DNA from: Mytilus galloprovincialis
Lineage: Eukaryota > Mollusca > Bivalvia > Mytilida > Mytilidae
Assembly (NCBI RefSeq): GCF_965363235.1
Contig: NC_134846.1
Coordinates: 30,204,218 to 30,268,217 of the forward strand
Direction: 5' to 3'
Length of the DNA stretch: 64,000 nucleotides
Under the pieces are notes generated by a model. The model was not told the DNA's origin. It was given only the letters and a program-made list of their open reading frames with translations, and made no database searches. The first letter of the stretch is position 1. Every line of letters starts with the position of its first letter. Positions 1 through 12,744 of the stretch are shown here, in pieces. The position numbers and the translations under genes are program-made.

Positions 1-1715
1 TGGTCCATATTTGTACTCGACTGTAGTGATTTTTACTCGACAAGTCTGAATTGGTCTGAAATTTACTTGATAATACTCGACTGCAGTCTGAACCATGCTA
101 AACAGTCTGAACTTGTACTCGAACAGTACTTAACCATTTTATATGCGTCTGATCTATGCTCGACCTAGTCTGAACCATGCTTGACCTAGTCTGAACCATA
201 CTCGACCTAGTCTGAACCATACTAGACCTAATTTGTTTTTGTATCTATCTATTGTATTTCATCAATTTAGGATTTTTTTACAACAGCTAAATTTTTGAAT
301 GTGTCAGATATATTTTATGGTTACTGGACAATTTTCACCATCATTTAAGCCTATAGATTTATTGTGTCAGTTGAGTTTAGTTTATAATGCAGTGAATATT
401 TTTCTATTAAAAAATATATAAAATAGTATATAAAGCAACTAAAAAAAATTTATATTAAATGACACTAAACGAGAATTTAAAATAACTAAGATAATAAAAC
501 GTCCATGATATTAATCCTTGATAACCTTTTAAAAAAGGAAATGAGTTCCAAAGTTACAGTACAAATTTCCTTCGATTACTTAAATTTAATCAATTTTTGT
601 CTAAATTAAAGACATGGTATACTAGAAGTACTTTAATAAGGTTTAATAACCTCATAATACATGTGTGTTTTACAGGTAAAAAGAAAGCCCTTTGTTTTCT
701 CAAACTCGTGTAATTCCTATCTTGTCAATTCAAAAGGCCTTGCGATTTAATTTAAACAGGATGTTGCAATTTTGAATGAATGTTATTTAGAATTTAATAC
801 TTTCTGACCAGTCGTGATCTTTTTAATGAGTTTGCGCCAAGCAGCAAGTATCATCTTATACTTCAACACTGATCAGAAGAACAATTTTATTAATCTCTTA
901 ATTTTTTTTATCCCTTTTAGAGATATATATTATATATATGATATATTCGAAATTATAATAATAGATATATTTCTAATATAAGGTTAAACAATTTCAGTGA
1001 TTTTGTTGGCTGTTGTTACCTCATTTAAAAGATAATTATATAACTATTGTATGTTCCCATGAAACCTGGTTTTTATTAAGGAATTGAGGAAAATTAATCT
1101 GAAATTAAAAAAAAACGCATGCCAAACAAGAAGCACCTTAATAAGGTTTAATTATCATCAGCCGTACTCTTAGTATAGGTGTGGTTTTTAAGTAATTTTT
1201 TTTTAACAAAACTCTAAAACTTAAAATTAATATAATTAAATTATTATATATTATGATCATTAGATTTAACTATCTCTATTTCATAAATCTAAGAATCATG
1301 TAAGGATGTTAAAATCTGTTTTTATATACAATATATCTTTATTTTGATGTGGCTGTTGTCATGTCAGTTAAAAAGAAATATATTTAAACGGTTAAAATTT
1401 AAAATAAGTAGAGGTTATTTGGTCAAGTATAGTTCAGACTGGTTGAGTATTGTTCAGACCTTTGGTCGAGTATGGTTTAGACTGAAAAAATAGGTCGAGT
1501 ACAAGTTGACACTGGGTTAAGACTGTTTCAGAGTGGTCGAGTAATAGTTCAGACTATTTGCAATAACAAAGATAAGGGTCAAGTACAAATCAGTACAGTT
1601 GAGTATGGTTAAGACTGGGGTCGAGTAATGTCTAGTAAAATTCAGACCAATTCAAACAGGTCGAGTAAATATTAGTACAGTCGAGTACAGATATAGGCCA
1701 TTTCAGACTTTTACT
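1..1715. mobile_element. Element with long inverted ends built of short motifs (left end cut by window)
   Basis: Positions 1-235 and about 1420-1715 are inverted copies of each other. Both are made of irregular repeats of roughly 20 bp containing TACTCGAC and GTCTGAACCAT (reverse GGTCGAGTA and ATGGTTCAGAC). The right arm continues about 15 bases past the point matching position 1, so the left tip lies just outside the window. The middle (240-1420) is AT-rich with no coding frame. It contains a direct repeat around TTAATAAGGTTTAAT at about 632 and 1139. This fits a non-autonomous DNA transposon with long, internally repetitive terminal inverted repeats. I cannot assign a superfamily and no target duplication can be seen. 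Confidence 0.65.
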
Positions 1716-3184
1716 GGTTTGTAGTGAGAGTACTCGCAGTTAATGAACGCTAGTTAAAAGCCTAAAACAATTAATCATAGAAAAATATCATGCATCAGAG
1801 ACTAAAATCCTTAGATTGCAATTAAATTGCGTTTGCGCCGTCAAAAACCAAAACACCTAGTTCGTATACAAACCAGCTAGAAAAAACGAACACACAACAA
1901 TTAAAAGAAATTGTGTACTAAACTACAAATAAGTATGCATTGTTTTTGCTTTAAACCATAAAAAAAATCAATAATTTTAACATTCACATTAAAATTCTTA
2001 AAATAATAAATTGATAAATATTGAATGGGCCTTACCTGTGTGACACCTAGACGGAACACAATGTTGGCGACTTGAATTAGTTTGTAGCTTGGCATTTCCA
2101 AAAAGGCAAACAATAGTGATCAGTGCAGAAATAATCATAATGCTTTGGTATGCGACGGAGGAAAACAGTTGCACAGAACAGTCGCTGCAAAATCATCACT
2201 TTTGCATTTCTAAACATCCTAAAGTATACTGCGTCGTGTGTGGCAGATGTTTGTTAATATGAATATTGCGTGATAAGATATTTTATGCATGTAATACTTA
2301 TTCAGTTGCTGGAAACTTGATTTTCTTTTTATTGTAGTTAGATGTTTTTGAATTCATTGAATTGAATACGAAAAAATCCCACATCTCAGTGAAACAAAAT
2401 TCCCCGTTTCTATTCTCGATTTCATCTTTTGGCGTTGACCTTGGATTATTTTCTCAGACAGAGCTGTGACTCCGAAAAATTAAAACTCAACTAACAATAA
2501 CAACAATGTTTTTAAATTGATTAAGTTTTTTGAACATTTTATTCATCTCTCTCCATTACATGGCTGTTATTAAGGAACAATATGAAAATAAGACAAATTT
2601 GTCATGATTTTACACCAATCATTGCCTTTTTGAACAAGATTTTATAAACTGTACAACATTTACAAAGTTAACTTATTTTTGTTAATTTGGCATGCGGTAC
2701 ATTTTGTTTCGACAAGCAGCAGCTGATAACTCAACATGGTTGAGGGAGATGCAGGAGGTAATTTTAAAGTTCATAAATACATGTACATACGATGATATTG
2801 GTCTTGTCCCCGTTGTATTACTTGTGCAGTTTTGTGGTCATTTGTTTATTTAAACGTCATCAACAAAATATGCGAACCTGGACTATACCATTACTTTGTT
2901 TATTTTAATAATTTAGGTATGGCATGCATTATTAACAATAAACAATTTTAGAACAAGTTGTATAATCTTCATGATTTCTGAGAAAATATTCTTTGTTTTA
3001 TTATGATTCGTGATACATATTATTATTTAGGTATTGTTTCAAATACTACATTTCACCTTCATTCCTATTTAAATTTAAATTAAACAAACAGGATTTAAAG
3101 ATAATTTTCTATTCATAGTATAATATTACAACGAAAGGGTAAATTTTTTCATTTCTTTTCAAGTTCTTGCTTTAAACTGTAGAC
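1716..3184. other. Intergenic, no supported gene
   Basis: AT-rich sequence with no long reading frame and no repeat I can place. A short ATG-to-GT stretch at 2736-2757 could be a first coding exon, but no partner exon was found. Confidence 0.5.
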
Positions 3185-3188
3185 TTAA

Positions 3189-3771
3189 GGGGGTTCGTTC
3201 GCGTGTCTAAATCAATTTTTTCTTAATATAGGATTTCGTTATATTTTTCTATATATGAACTTTATCTTATACTTAACATGATAGAAAAAATAAAATAAAA
3301 AAATGGGGTCATTTACTCTCACAATCTGCATTCGAAAGAAGCATACACTTTTGTAAAGGTACTTTTTTCTGTTGAAATAATAGGAAAAATGGAGGTAATA
3401 TGGAAATAAAAAAAGAACTAAATTACAGAAATAGGTCAAATTTTACAATAGTTTAGTTTAAGTCATGTAAGTACAGCTTGTTTAAAAAAAAATAATAAAA
3501 AATATAGGTCACAAATGAGTTTAAAAAGATGTTTCATTTTAATGGCCAAAAAATTGCATTTTTGCACCAAAGGGAGATAGCCTAGTTTGTAACTTTTTCT
3601 ATGATATATACATTTTGAAAGTCATCTGGGGTTAAAACGAATTGATTTTTTTGAAGGAGTTTTGTACCATATGATAAAGTAACAAAGTTCTAATAAAGTA
3701 ATAAATAAAATTTGGAATGAAAAAACAGATGTTTAATTTTTTTTCTGAAATTTGTATACCCTCGAGCCTCC
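3189..3771. mobile_element. MITE flanked by TTAA
   Basis: TTAA at 3185-3188 is followed by GGGGGTTCG, and CGAGCCTCC is followed by TTAA at 3772-3775. The ends are imperfect inverted repeats (GGGGGTTCG against GGAGGCTCG) bounded by a TTAA duplication. The 583-bp body has no coding capacity. TTAA targets are typical of piggyBac-like and Kolobok transposons, so this is probably a non-autonomous derivative of one of those. Confidence 0.6.
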
Positions 3772-4003
3772 TTAAATATTAATGTCAGAAGTCAGAAGTG
3801 ATAGATTAAAGTAAATTTTTGGAAATTGCATAAATTATTAATAATTGCAAAATTTTGAATGCAGTTTGACCATAGGTGAAAATAGATGGTTTATGGGACG
3901 AAAATGGGCCCCAACACTATAGGTAATCTTCACCATAACTGATTAAGATTGGGCCATGGTAAATAGGATGAAACACATTTTACAATAGGAGGATTGAGTC
4001 TAT

Positions 4004-4150
4004 TCAATTCAATTCTTTATTACTTTGAACCATACAGTCTATCAGTAATGACAGTAGAGTATAAAATTGAGAATGGAAATGGGGAATATGCCAAAGAGAC
4101 AACAACCCGACCATAGAAACAAACAACAGCAGAAGGTCACCAACAGGTCT
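4004..4150 (+). repeat. Dispersed mussel-type repeat fragment
   Basis: It contains GGGGAATATGCCAAAGAGAC and ACAACCCGACCATAGA. The same core recurs near 31.65 kb (-), 37.4 kb, 40.96 kb and 60.15 kb (-) in this window. The short open stretch across it is not a gene. Confidence 0.6.
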
Positions 4151-5029
4151 TATGCATTAATATACAATTTTACAATTTGGATAGTGGTTAACAAACACAT
4201 AAATAATAAATTGTCAGAATATCAGTCACATGTACAGTTTGTGAGTTTCAGACTACAAATATAAATTTGTATAACTAAAGATGTGGAAGGAAAGTACTGT
4301 TATCATGGTTATTGTTTTATTCATTTGTAACTGTAAAATTAAAAAAAATCTTATCCAAGCTGACTTATCTGTCAGTATAATTTGTATTTTAGAATATAAT
4401 TTGAAGTTGAACTGATAAGAAGAATCTTTACAAAATGTCCCATTTATAAATCACTTTAGAATTTTTCGTAATATTATTATTTTTATATTTAATTTTAAAA
4501 AGTATATGTATGCTATCATCCTGGTTTTCCCATATTTAATTGCAAGTTTTTAATGTTTATAAAGCATAGGGTGTTTTGTTGTTTTAACAATAATTTTAGT
4601 TTATCTATGAATTATAATATCTCTAACATGTCTAAGTCTGACCATTATTTTACCTGTAAAATAAAAAAAAAGATATTTGATTTTTCTGTTAAAACTAGGA
4701 AAATGTATCGAATTTGAAAAAAAACATATATACATACAAAGTTAAAATGTTTATTATTTTGACAAATTATCAACAAATTTTTAAATTGTTAAAATACATT
4801 CTGAAAAAAATAATTTAAAGTTATAAGTAAAACAATAAAACTGCAGAAATAAGCAAATTTAAAATTCACTATATTTATTTTTTTTATATAAAAATAATTA
4901 GAGAATGTGTTTTTTGGCAGTAGATTCCCTCAATTGTAAATATCCATGAGTCAACTTCCACATATGCAGGATTAGAGGTAGTTAAGACTGTCTTGAGATT
5001 ATGATCATTGTGTATAAATTTTCTAACAT
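4151..5029. other. Intergenic, nothing recognised
   Basis: Very AT-rich, with no coding frame above chance and no repeat boundary seen. Confidence 0.5.
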
Positions 5030-5965
5030 TTGGTTGTGACGAAATTAAGTTCGAGAAGAGAAATGACAGATTTATTAATTTTCATACAACCGCACAAATT
5101 ACCGCAAACTTTTTGCGGTCATATATTGGTATCACGTCTTCGTCATCGTCGTCTGAAGACAGATGGTTTCCGGATAATAACTTTAGTATACATAAATAGC
5201 AATCAATAAAATTTTAACACAATGTTTATAATCACAGAAGGAATCCTGGGATTGATTTTGGGGGTTATGGTCCCTAAGGTTTAGGAACTAGGGGCCCAAA
5301 GGGCCCAAAACAAGCATTTGTCTAGTGTCAGGACAATTAGTTGTGTATAAGTATTGAAATTGTTCTGAAATTGTACCACAATGTTTAATACCATAAGTAG
5401 AAGGTTGGGATATATTTTAAGGGTTATGGGACAAACAGTCTAGGAATAAAGTGCAAAAAAGGGCCAAAAACAAGCATTTTTGTAGTTTCAAGACAATAAA
5501 TTGGAGTTATCTTTCTTTGTCAAGAATGGTTGTTGAATCACCTAAAACCAATGCTTTATGAAATATTCTTTGGAAATTGGAGTTATCTTTCTTTGTTCAG
5601 AATAGTAGTTGAATCAACTTAAATCAATGCTATATACAATATACAATGCAATATTCACTTTTAATACCAACTAATAAATTAAAACAATCTCTACCATTCA
5701 GTGATTACAAGCACTTTGATTACCATTCTAGGGTTATGCCCCTTTACAAGTGGAAAAATTGAAGTATTTTTTTGTTTCTATTCTCTTTACTTTAGTTTGT
5801 CTCAACTAAATTAAATGAAATGTGTATATAATGTTTATTACCTCTAAACTCAGTTCAAGTTCAATTTTTGGCAGCTTCACTTTTACAGTTCTTGAGTAAT
5901 GTCCCTTTATAACGTTATATGCTAACAGGGGCATCATCTGTGTCCCTTTGGGCACATTCCCCATT
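5030..5965 (+). repeat. Diverged dispersed repeat with internal duplications
   Basis: The segment opens with a TCGTCATCGTCGTC run followed by GGTTTCCGGATAATAAC. It then carries two degraded copies of a unit containing GGGTTATGGTCCC and GGGCCCAAAACAAGCAT (about 5200-5340 and 5360-5500). Two copies of GTTATCTTTCTTTGT follow at about 5507 and 5583. It resembles a repeat common in bivalve genomes. I see no coding capacity. Confidence 0.5.
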
Positions 5966-6994
5966 TATTTTTTTAGAAGTTACTATTAATTAAATTTGTT
6001 TTAATCATGACTATGACATTTTATATTTTAATATTTTATGATGTATTTAAATGAGTAAACTCCATTAGAAATATGAATTGAGATCAGTTTTGGAATAAGG
6101 GAAATTGGGAGGTGGAAAAAAATGGGGGAGGGGGTCAATTTTTCTCATTTCAGATTTCAGAAATAAAAGAAAATGTCTTCAAACATTTTTTGTTGTTGAG
6201 AGGATTAATATTCAACAGCATAGTGAAATGCTCAAAATAAAAAAAAGTTCATTAGACCACATTCATTCTGTTTCAGAAACCTATGCTGTGTCAACTATTT
6301 AATCACAATCCCAATTCAGAGCTGAATCCAGCTTCAATGTTGTGTCCATACTTGCCCCTACCGTTCAGGGTTTAACCTCTGCGATCCTATAAAGCTAGCC
6401 TGCGCCCTGCAGAGCATCTGGTTTTATTTTAAAGGGGCTTATACAATATTACTCAAAAGTTAATGTTAAAGTTAGGCCAGCCAATTTCAATGATTTGTGT
6501 TTTATTATAATAAACATAGTGTGCATGAGCCATAAATTAAAGTGTGCAGTGAGAAGTGTTTACTCAGACATTTTTTCACAGAAAAGGTATTTTTTGATGT
6601 GTCAGATGCTGTGTAAAAGTTTTCATTCAATTGGACAATATTAGGTGATAAAAAATGGCTATCAAGTTCTTTCCTGTAAAGATTGATTATTGAATAAGAG
6701 ATACTGTTTCACAGGAAAGAAGTTTATAAGATAGATAATAAAAAAGTTACTGAAATGTTTTCGCTATATTTAATTCCATATTGCTAATAAAAACATATAA
6801 AAGAACCAGTTACAGTTTGCTATAAACAAAAATGGAAGTGGTTGAATTCAAAAGTATTTTCAATTGTCTTAACTAAGTTGTTTTTAAGTATCCACCAGCC
6901 TAAACATGCTAAACTGACAATGTAAAAAGAACTATCATGATTGATCAGTAAAGCATCTACATGTAACTATAAAATTAAAATGATGAACTGTTCT
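5966..6994. other. Intergenic, nothing recognised
   Basis: AT-rich DNA without a credible exon. The short open frame near 6.1-6.3 kb lacks any recognisable domain. Confidence 0.45.
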
Positions 6995-6999
6995 ATTAA

Positions 7000-7706
7000 C
7001 AGTCAGAGGTGCGACTTAAACAAGTGATTTCATTATCATGTATTTCAGGGATTTTACAAATTCAGTTATCACCTATTTAAGTGATTTTGGCGTTTCCTTA
7101 GATCTTCAAATGCTAATTTCATTGATTTTCAATATTTTCACAAACTTTTCTATAATTTTCCTACATAAATCAATGATCCCTTTATCTTGGGATATCAATT
7201 TCACTAGTGCACTTTGGCAGTAAGTTAATGCGCTAAAGCTTTTAAACGTGCCCTTGGGAATCGTTCTGTAATCAAATATTCATTTACTACTCTTGCTATC
7301 AGACAAAGGTCAGCAATATCAGGTGACCTGATTGGTTTTCTATAGAGTTAGAAAGATTTATTTTAAGTATTGTTAAGGTTTTGTCCTGATCTACAAATTA
7401 TTCCAGTTTTTGCATATTCAAATAAACTAAAATATGACAGGCTTATCAAGGAAAAGACAATTTCTGCATGTACATAGTTGTTTTTTAAATAAAATTCTTG
7501 TCTTTTGACAAATAAAATATTCAAGCTTGTGGGAAAAATATCCAAAGAATGTTATAAACACTTCTTGAAGTGATTACATTTTAACTTTTCAGATTACTTG
7601 TTTCAGTGATTTTGAAAAGTCTGTGTGAAAATTTTTAATATTTCACAACCAAAATCACTCAAAGAAGTGATATTGAAATCACTTGTTTAAGTAGTACCTC
7701 TGACTG
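7000..7706. mobile_element. MITE with about 38-bp inverted ends
   Basis: The left end CAGTCAGAGGTGCGACTTAA and the right end (reverse CAGTCAGAGGTACTACTTAA) match for about 38 bases, continuing through ACAAGTGATTTCA. Flanks are ATTAA at 6995-6999 and ATTAA at 7707-7711. This is either a 5-bp duplication or a TTAA duplication with one base gained at one tip. The 707-bp body has no gene; it repeats the AAGTGAT motif inside both arms. Confidence 0.75.
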
Positions 7707-7814
7707 ATTAAAGTTTTGTTTTTTTTGTATTAGTTAGTACATGTTTTAATGTATAATTTATGTTTAATTTCACATGGATGATGATCATATATATTCCAGT
7801 TTACATGTCACGTT

Positions 7815-8055
7815 TTAATAGAGACGAAAGCACCATTGCTGTACTGTTAAGTCCACAATACATGTATCTAATGTCTACAACACAGACAAAGTCCACAATA
7901 AATTTCGGCTAAAGTCCATAACGCTGCTACAGTCTTCGAACTTTCAAATTTGCACAAACTGACCTCCACTTAAGTCCACAAAAACACCATTAAAGTTCAC
8001 AATAACAAGTTTCGCTAAAATCCATCAGAGATAAAGTCCATCAGAGACATATATA
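7815..8055 (+). repeat. Cluster of AAGTCCAC-type motifs upstream of the TRIM-like gene
   Basis: AAGTCCACAA, AAGTCCATAA, AAAGTTCACAA and AAAGTCCATCAGAG occur about ten times at irregular spacing in 240 bp. This is a degenerate short repeat. It ends roughly 220 bp before the TRIM-like start, so a regulatory role is possible but unproven. Confidence 0.45.
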
Positions 8056-8271
8056 TAGTAAATGTATGTCTCTGAATCCGTCAAAAGCACCGTTAATACC
8101 GATTTAAAGCTGATATGCTTATGCTTGTATTTTTAAGATTTGGTTGGCTTGCTTGCTTTGTTTGTATAAATATTTGCTCAAGCATATTTTAATTAAGATT
8201 GGCACCTGCAATCAAAAGATAGGTTGGGCTTCAGCTTGTATGCATTACTGGTACTTATTATTTTATTTTTC

Positions 8272-9921
8272 ATGTTTTTAGAAACGAGTGACCATTTTGA
8301 CTGTGTGCCATGCCAAATGCAAGACATTCCGAAAAACGCTACAAATTGGTGTACAACGTGCGAAGAAGGGTTGTGTGACAACTGCAACATTCACCATAAA
8401 GCAAATTAAGCTTCCAGATCCCATACAACTATTGCTGTTGGTAAACTTAAGTCTTTAGATCCTTTTGTATCTTCCTTAAAGACTACATGCGATGTTCATA
8501 ACTTACCCCTGGAGTTGTTTTGTCCAAATCATGAAGCTCCCTGTTGCTCAAGTTGTGCTGCTAATAGTCATGCCACATGTCTTGGGATAACATCTTTTCA
8601 AAAGGTAACACAAGAAGCTAATAACTCAAATCAAATCGATGACATCAATGCAAAACTGGACGATCTTTTAAGTCAAGTTGATATTATGATAAAAAACCGT
8701 AAAGATAATAAAACAAAAATTATTGATCAAGCTGGGAGTCATAAATCTAAGATGAAAGAGCTCAGAAAAAATATAAATGATCATTTAGACATTCTTGAAA
8801 ATCAGCTGCAGTCTAAAAGTGATAATTTAATAACATTAGAGACAGGTGCCATTGAAAATGTGGTTAAACGTTTGAAGGTGAAGAGACATGACATTGACAA
8901 TTTAAAAAACAATATTTTGAATCTTAAAGATGTTGGTTCAAATGCACAAAAATATATTGGCGGAAAAAAGGCAGAATTAACTATTGGCGAAGAGAATAAA
9001 ATATTAGCTTCATTGGCAGATACTTCAGACATCGCTGAGGTCAGTTTAGAATTTACTGTTGACCCCATGACGGAAGAAACCATTATGAAATCAATTGATG
9101 TTTAGATGAAAAAAGAAACTGGAAATTCGAAATCAAAGGAAAAGGTTTCTTCATGTCAGACCATTCCTGATGAAACTACCATTTTGCAGAAAATTTTTGA
9201 CACTTCTGTTTTTGACAGACATGTTACAATATCATCTATTGTTGTTTTACCATGGGAAGAAGTGATTGTTTCTGCTTATTCTAGAAGTTCTGTAGTAGTA
9301 TTCAGCCCATTAGGGACAATGGAACAAACCATTCCACTAATGGATGCACCTTTTGGACTTGCATACATTGGTTGTGACGAAATTTCTATATCTGTTCCAA
9401 AAACAGAGATAATCTTGATCTTCACAACTAAGAGTTATACAAAAAGAAGACAAATAGAAGTGAACGGTCAATGTTGGGGGATAGACTTTGCGAACGATAT
9501 GCTTCTTTTGGCAATAAGATACAAAGGAATTTTGTTTTTAGATAAAATTGGAAGTATGATTAAGAGGGTTTCCATGTGAAATAGCAATCTTACATATGTG
9601 CACATGTTTATGGACAGATATTATCGTGCAGAATTTACAGACAGCTCAGTTCATTGTTATTCATCTACTGGAAAGAAAATTTGGTGTTTTTCAGAAGCAG
9701 ATGCACTCGGTACAAGAAATATGTGTAGCGACTCTGAAGGAAATTTATTTGTAGCCTGTCAAGATTCTAATCGTGTTATATTGATTTCAAAGGATGGCAC
9801 CAGCAGTAAAACAGTACTAGAAACAAGAGAACCAAAGGCTATTTGGTTTGATTCAAAATCATCTGTGCTTTATGTATGCAGTTTAAACGGGGATAACTTA
9901 TCGACATATAGACTCACATAA
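8272..9921 (+). pseudogene. TRIM-like gene (two B-boxes, coiled coil, NHL-type propeller), three in-frame stops
   Basis: One reading frame runs intronless for 1,650 bp with TRIM architecture. There is a cysteine/histidine zinc module (about 8290-8400, CVPC...CTTCEEGLCDNC). A B-box follows (about 8488-8590, CDVH...FC...CCSSC...H..C). Next comes a Lys/Asp/Asn-rich coiled coil (about 8600-8960), then a beta-propeller region with NHL-like repeats (about 9200-9915). No RING is seen. The frame is broken by TAA at 8407-8409, TAG at 9103-9105 and TGA at 9577-9579, one of each stop, and nothing shifts frame. The natural stop is at 9919. The first ATG is 8272; upstream sequence stays open back to 8224 without an ATG. 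In relatives this family acts as intracellular RNA- or protein-binding regulators or ubiquitin-ligase-like factors. TRIM genes are greatly expanded in bivalves. I infer a recent loss of function. Confidence 0.85.
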
Positions 9922-10489
9922 TTATTACATTCACGAGTACTGCTTTCATCCAGCATACCACTGCTCTAGAACTTGCTTTGTAATCTTATGTTTTATGATA
10001 ATTACCTATAAAACCTTTTGTGAAAAGAAAATGTTTTTTTTTATTGATCTTTATACAATAATACAGGTATTTACATGATTTATTTATGATCCTTCCATTT
10101 TATAATCCACTTATCTTTCATGTAAAGACAAGTGCATTATGTATGTATTATCTATACTACTAAAAAAATACCGAGGTCCAATTTGTTAGCCTAACTCAAA
10201 TTCATAATACATCATACATGTAACTAAGTATGGTGTAGATTACGAAATAAACCATTCCCACGGGTAATAACATTGTCATATCAAGAATTTGTATAGATGC
10301 AAATGTCCGCCATTAATCAAGGCATGTTGAGCATCTTCCAGATGCAACACGGGTAATCACACAAATTATCGCGCTGCGTAAGCCATTATTCTATATGTAC
10401 AGTCTATGCAAACGTCCACGAGATTCCAATCCTTCTTACTATACAAGTCCTTGGTCATATCGATGAGCGTTAAATAATATGATTTTGTC
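9922..10489. other. 3' flank of the TRIM-like pseudogene, no gene
   Basis: AT-rich sequence with no coding exon recognised and no poly(A) tract that would prove retroposition of the upstream copy. Confidence 0.45.
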
Positions 10490-10660
10490 CTAGTTTGGTT
10501 AATAGTTATCAAAAGTACCATGATTATAATGTAGTACGCCAGACGCGCGTTTCGTCTAAATAAGACTCGATCATCAGTGACGCTCATATCGAAATATTTA
10601 TAAAGCCAAACAAGTACAAAGTTGAAGAGCATTAAGCATGTTAAGTTAGACAACCCGCTG
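10490..10660 (+). repeat. Dispersed repeat with CCAGACGCGCGTTTCGTCTA core
   Basis: The core is CCAGACGCGCGTTTCGTCTA, followed by ATCAGTGACGCTCATATCGA and AAGCCAAACAAGTACAAAGT. A related copy lies at 59.07-59.23 kb and a short one near 59.97 kb. It is a repeat I recognise from mussel sequence, non-coding here. Confidence 0.6.
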
Positions 10661-10749
10661 CATTCGTTTGCACCTGTCGTAAGTCAGGAACCTGATGTTC
10701 ATTGCTGTAGTTTGTTAATGTGGTTCATAAATGTTTCACGTATCTCGTT

Positions 10750-10875
10750 TTTTATATAGATTAGACCGTTGGTTTTCCTGTTTTAATTTTAATCTACATT
10801 TGAATGGTTTTACACTAGTTATTTTTGGAGCCCCTATATAGCTTGCTGTTCGGTGGGAGCTCAGGATCCGTGTTG
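10750..10875 (-). repeat. SINE-like dispersed repeat, subtype a
   Basis: The minus strand carries the tail of a repeat with AACCAACGGTCTAATCTATA and ACCGAACAGCAAGC. Other copies are at 12.75-12.91 kb (+), 41.0-41.19 kb (-) and 51.89-52.10 kb (+). Confidence 0.6.
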
Positions 10876-11282
10876 AAGGCGATACTAGTATGATCACAAC
10901 TATTGAAATACTTTTGAAAAACATATTTTTGCTGATATTTTTGTTTGCGTTTAACACTTTGAGGCAATATGACTGTAGCCATGTTCCTATGCTGTTCTTT
11001 TGTTCACATACGAAATCAGTGTTTCACATTCTGTCGTTACTTGATATTCTACTAACAGATACATCGCTCGAGAAAATAGGTCGTCTGAAGTAAGATATTA
11101 TCATTAAGTGTATGTTATTATAATTATAAAACACGCATATAATATAAATACATTTTGTACATGATATACGGAGATCAGAAGGGAAAGATATTACTGCATT
11201 CCTATAGCAATTGTCTTTGAAAGTAGGTTTATTTGGAATAGTAAATGACATAAGGAAACATAGTCATATTAATATATAATAA

Positions 11283-11460
11283 GTAGATGTGGAATGATTT
11301 CCAATGAGATAACTATCCACCCGAGACAAAATGACGTAAATGTTACGTCGGTGTACAACCTTCAGCAATTAACAAACCCATACCTCTTAGCAAGGGTACG
11401 ACAACATTAAAGGTAAAGCAATTCAAAAAAGAACACACACGGCCAGATTTTTGTTTAAAA
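11283..11460 (+). repeat. SINE-like dispersed repeat, subtype b
   Basis: It starts with AGATGTGGAATGATTTCCAA and includes GTACAACCTTCAGCAATTAA. It matches the copy at 15.17-15.45 kb inside the transposase intron. The head motif (AGATGTGG.ATGA.TGCCAA) is shared with subtype a. Confidence 0.6.
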
Positions 11461-11999
11461 TAATAGGCAAAACGCAAATATGATATAGACATGACACAAA
11501 AAACAAACTGCAATTGCCGCTTACCAAATGTAACATACCTAAGTCTTCAGACAAGCACAACCAGAAGTAGTGTTACAAATTATACAAATCAGTTGAAAAG
11601 GGGTTAACCCATCAGATAGACATAAAACAAAATTATCAAGTAACATAAACTTAAAGGAGAAAAAGAGCCGATTATGAGTATACTGGAAGTATAACAACTG
11701 ATAAAAAATCCTGAATCCAAGACTAGAAACTTTTCTTAAATTTTAATTCTAGAATAGAAATCTGTTGCCAATACTCATCTTCCATTGTCTTCATCCATCT
11801 TATTCTCTGTTATTTTCAGCTGGTCGGACCAAAAGTATTGTTGTACACAGTTCAAATGTACTAAACAAAATAATACGTTGTGTATCCTTGAATTTTTGAA
11901 ATTCATGTCGATCTCAATAAAATTGACATTTTCATTTACTAACAACTAGACCGACAGTGCTTTATTGCATAGAAGAAAAATGCTTACACGGATTAAGAA
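11461..11999. other. Intergenic, nothing recognised
   Basis: Possibly the continuation of the preceding repeat. No gene is visible. Confidence 0.4.
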
Positions 12000-12560
12000 A
12001 GCATCATGTGCTTGGGGTATGTCACTCTGATTTTGATTTTGACCTTTGCTCCCTATGATAGTAGCTTTAATCCAAATCGTTTCCGGTTCTTATCTTTTGC
12101 ACAGTAAGACTGGTGTCTACTTGAATTGGTATGAAGTAGCATCATGAGATGTGGTGTGTTAAATATCAAATTCAGGCCAATCTCACCTTTGTCACCTGTG
12201 ATAGTTAATCCTTGTATTTGTGTCCTGGGTTTTACTCAAGAACAATCGAACTTTGGTAGACCCAACATGGTACGCTGATACATCGTGGAATGGATGCGTG
12301 TCATATATCTTAATCTTGTCACTCTTGCCTATATTTTGACCATTGACCCCTACAATAGTTTACAAATGTCTAAATAGTGTGGTGCATAACTGCTGTACTA
12401 TCGCACTTAGATTGACAAAAGTAGGTAAAAGGAAGCAGAATACTGACCTTTATCTTCACCATGTTCACCGTAATTTCTGATTTTACAGTATGCTAACCCC
12501 AAACTTTGTTCCTAGGTCAATGTAATTCTTTCAGATTAACCTATCACTAACCATGTGTTG
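12000..12560. repeat. Degenerate internally repeated sequence
   Basis: Four loosely similar stretches each contain a pyrimidine-rich 'TGACCTTT...CACC...TGATAGT' phrase (about 12040, 12180, 12320 and 12450). It looks like an old tandem or dispersed repeat. Family unknown. Confidence 0.35.
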
Positions 12561-12744
12561 ATCTAAGAAACGGGCCAAGCTTATATAATATGAACGACTT
12601 ACAACCGCACATATCAGAATGTATACCTCAATATTAAATGTCACTGTATCAACTAAAATGCAAACGGGAGTATTAGTTCCTCTTTGTGGACATCTTTAGT
12701 TTTTATCAAGAATGAGTAGCTTGAAAAGAGTATATATATATATC

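Noticed and set aside
2736-2757. ATG GTT GAG GGA GAT GCA GGA followed by a GT, like a short first coding exon
   Set aside because: No compatible downstream exon was found and the stretch is too short to judge by itself.
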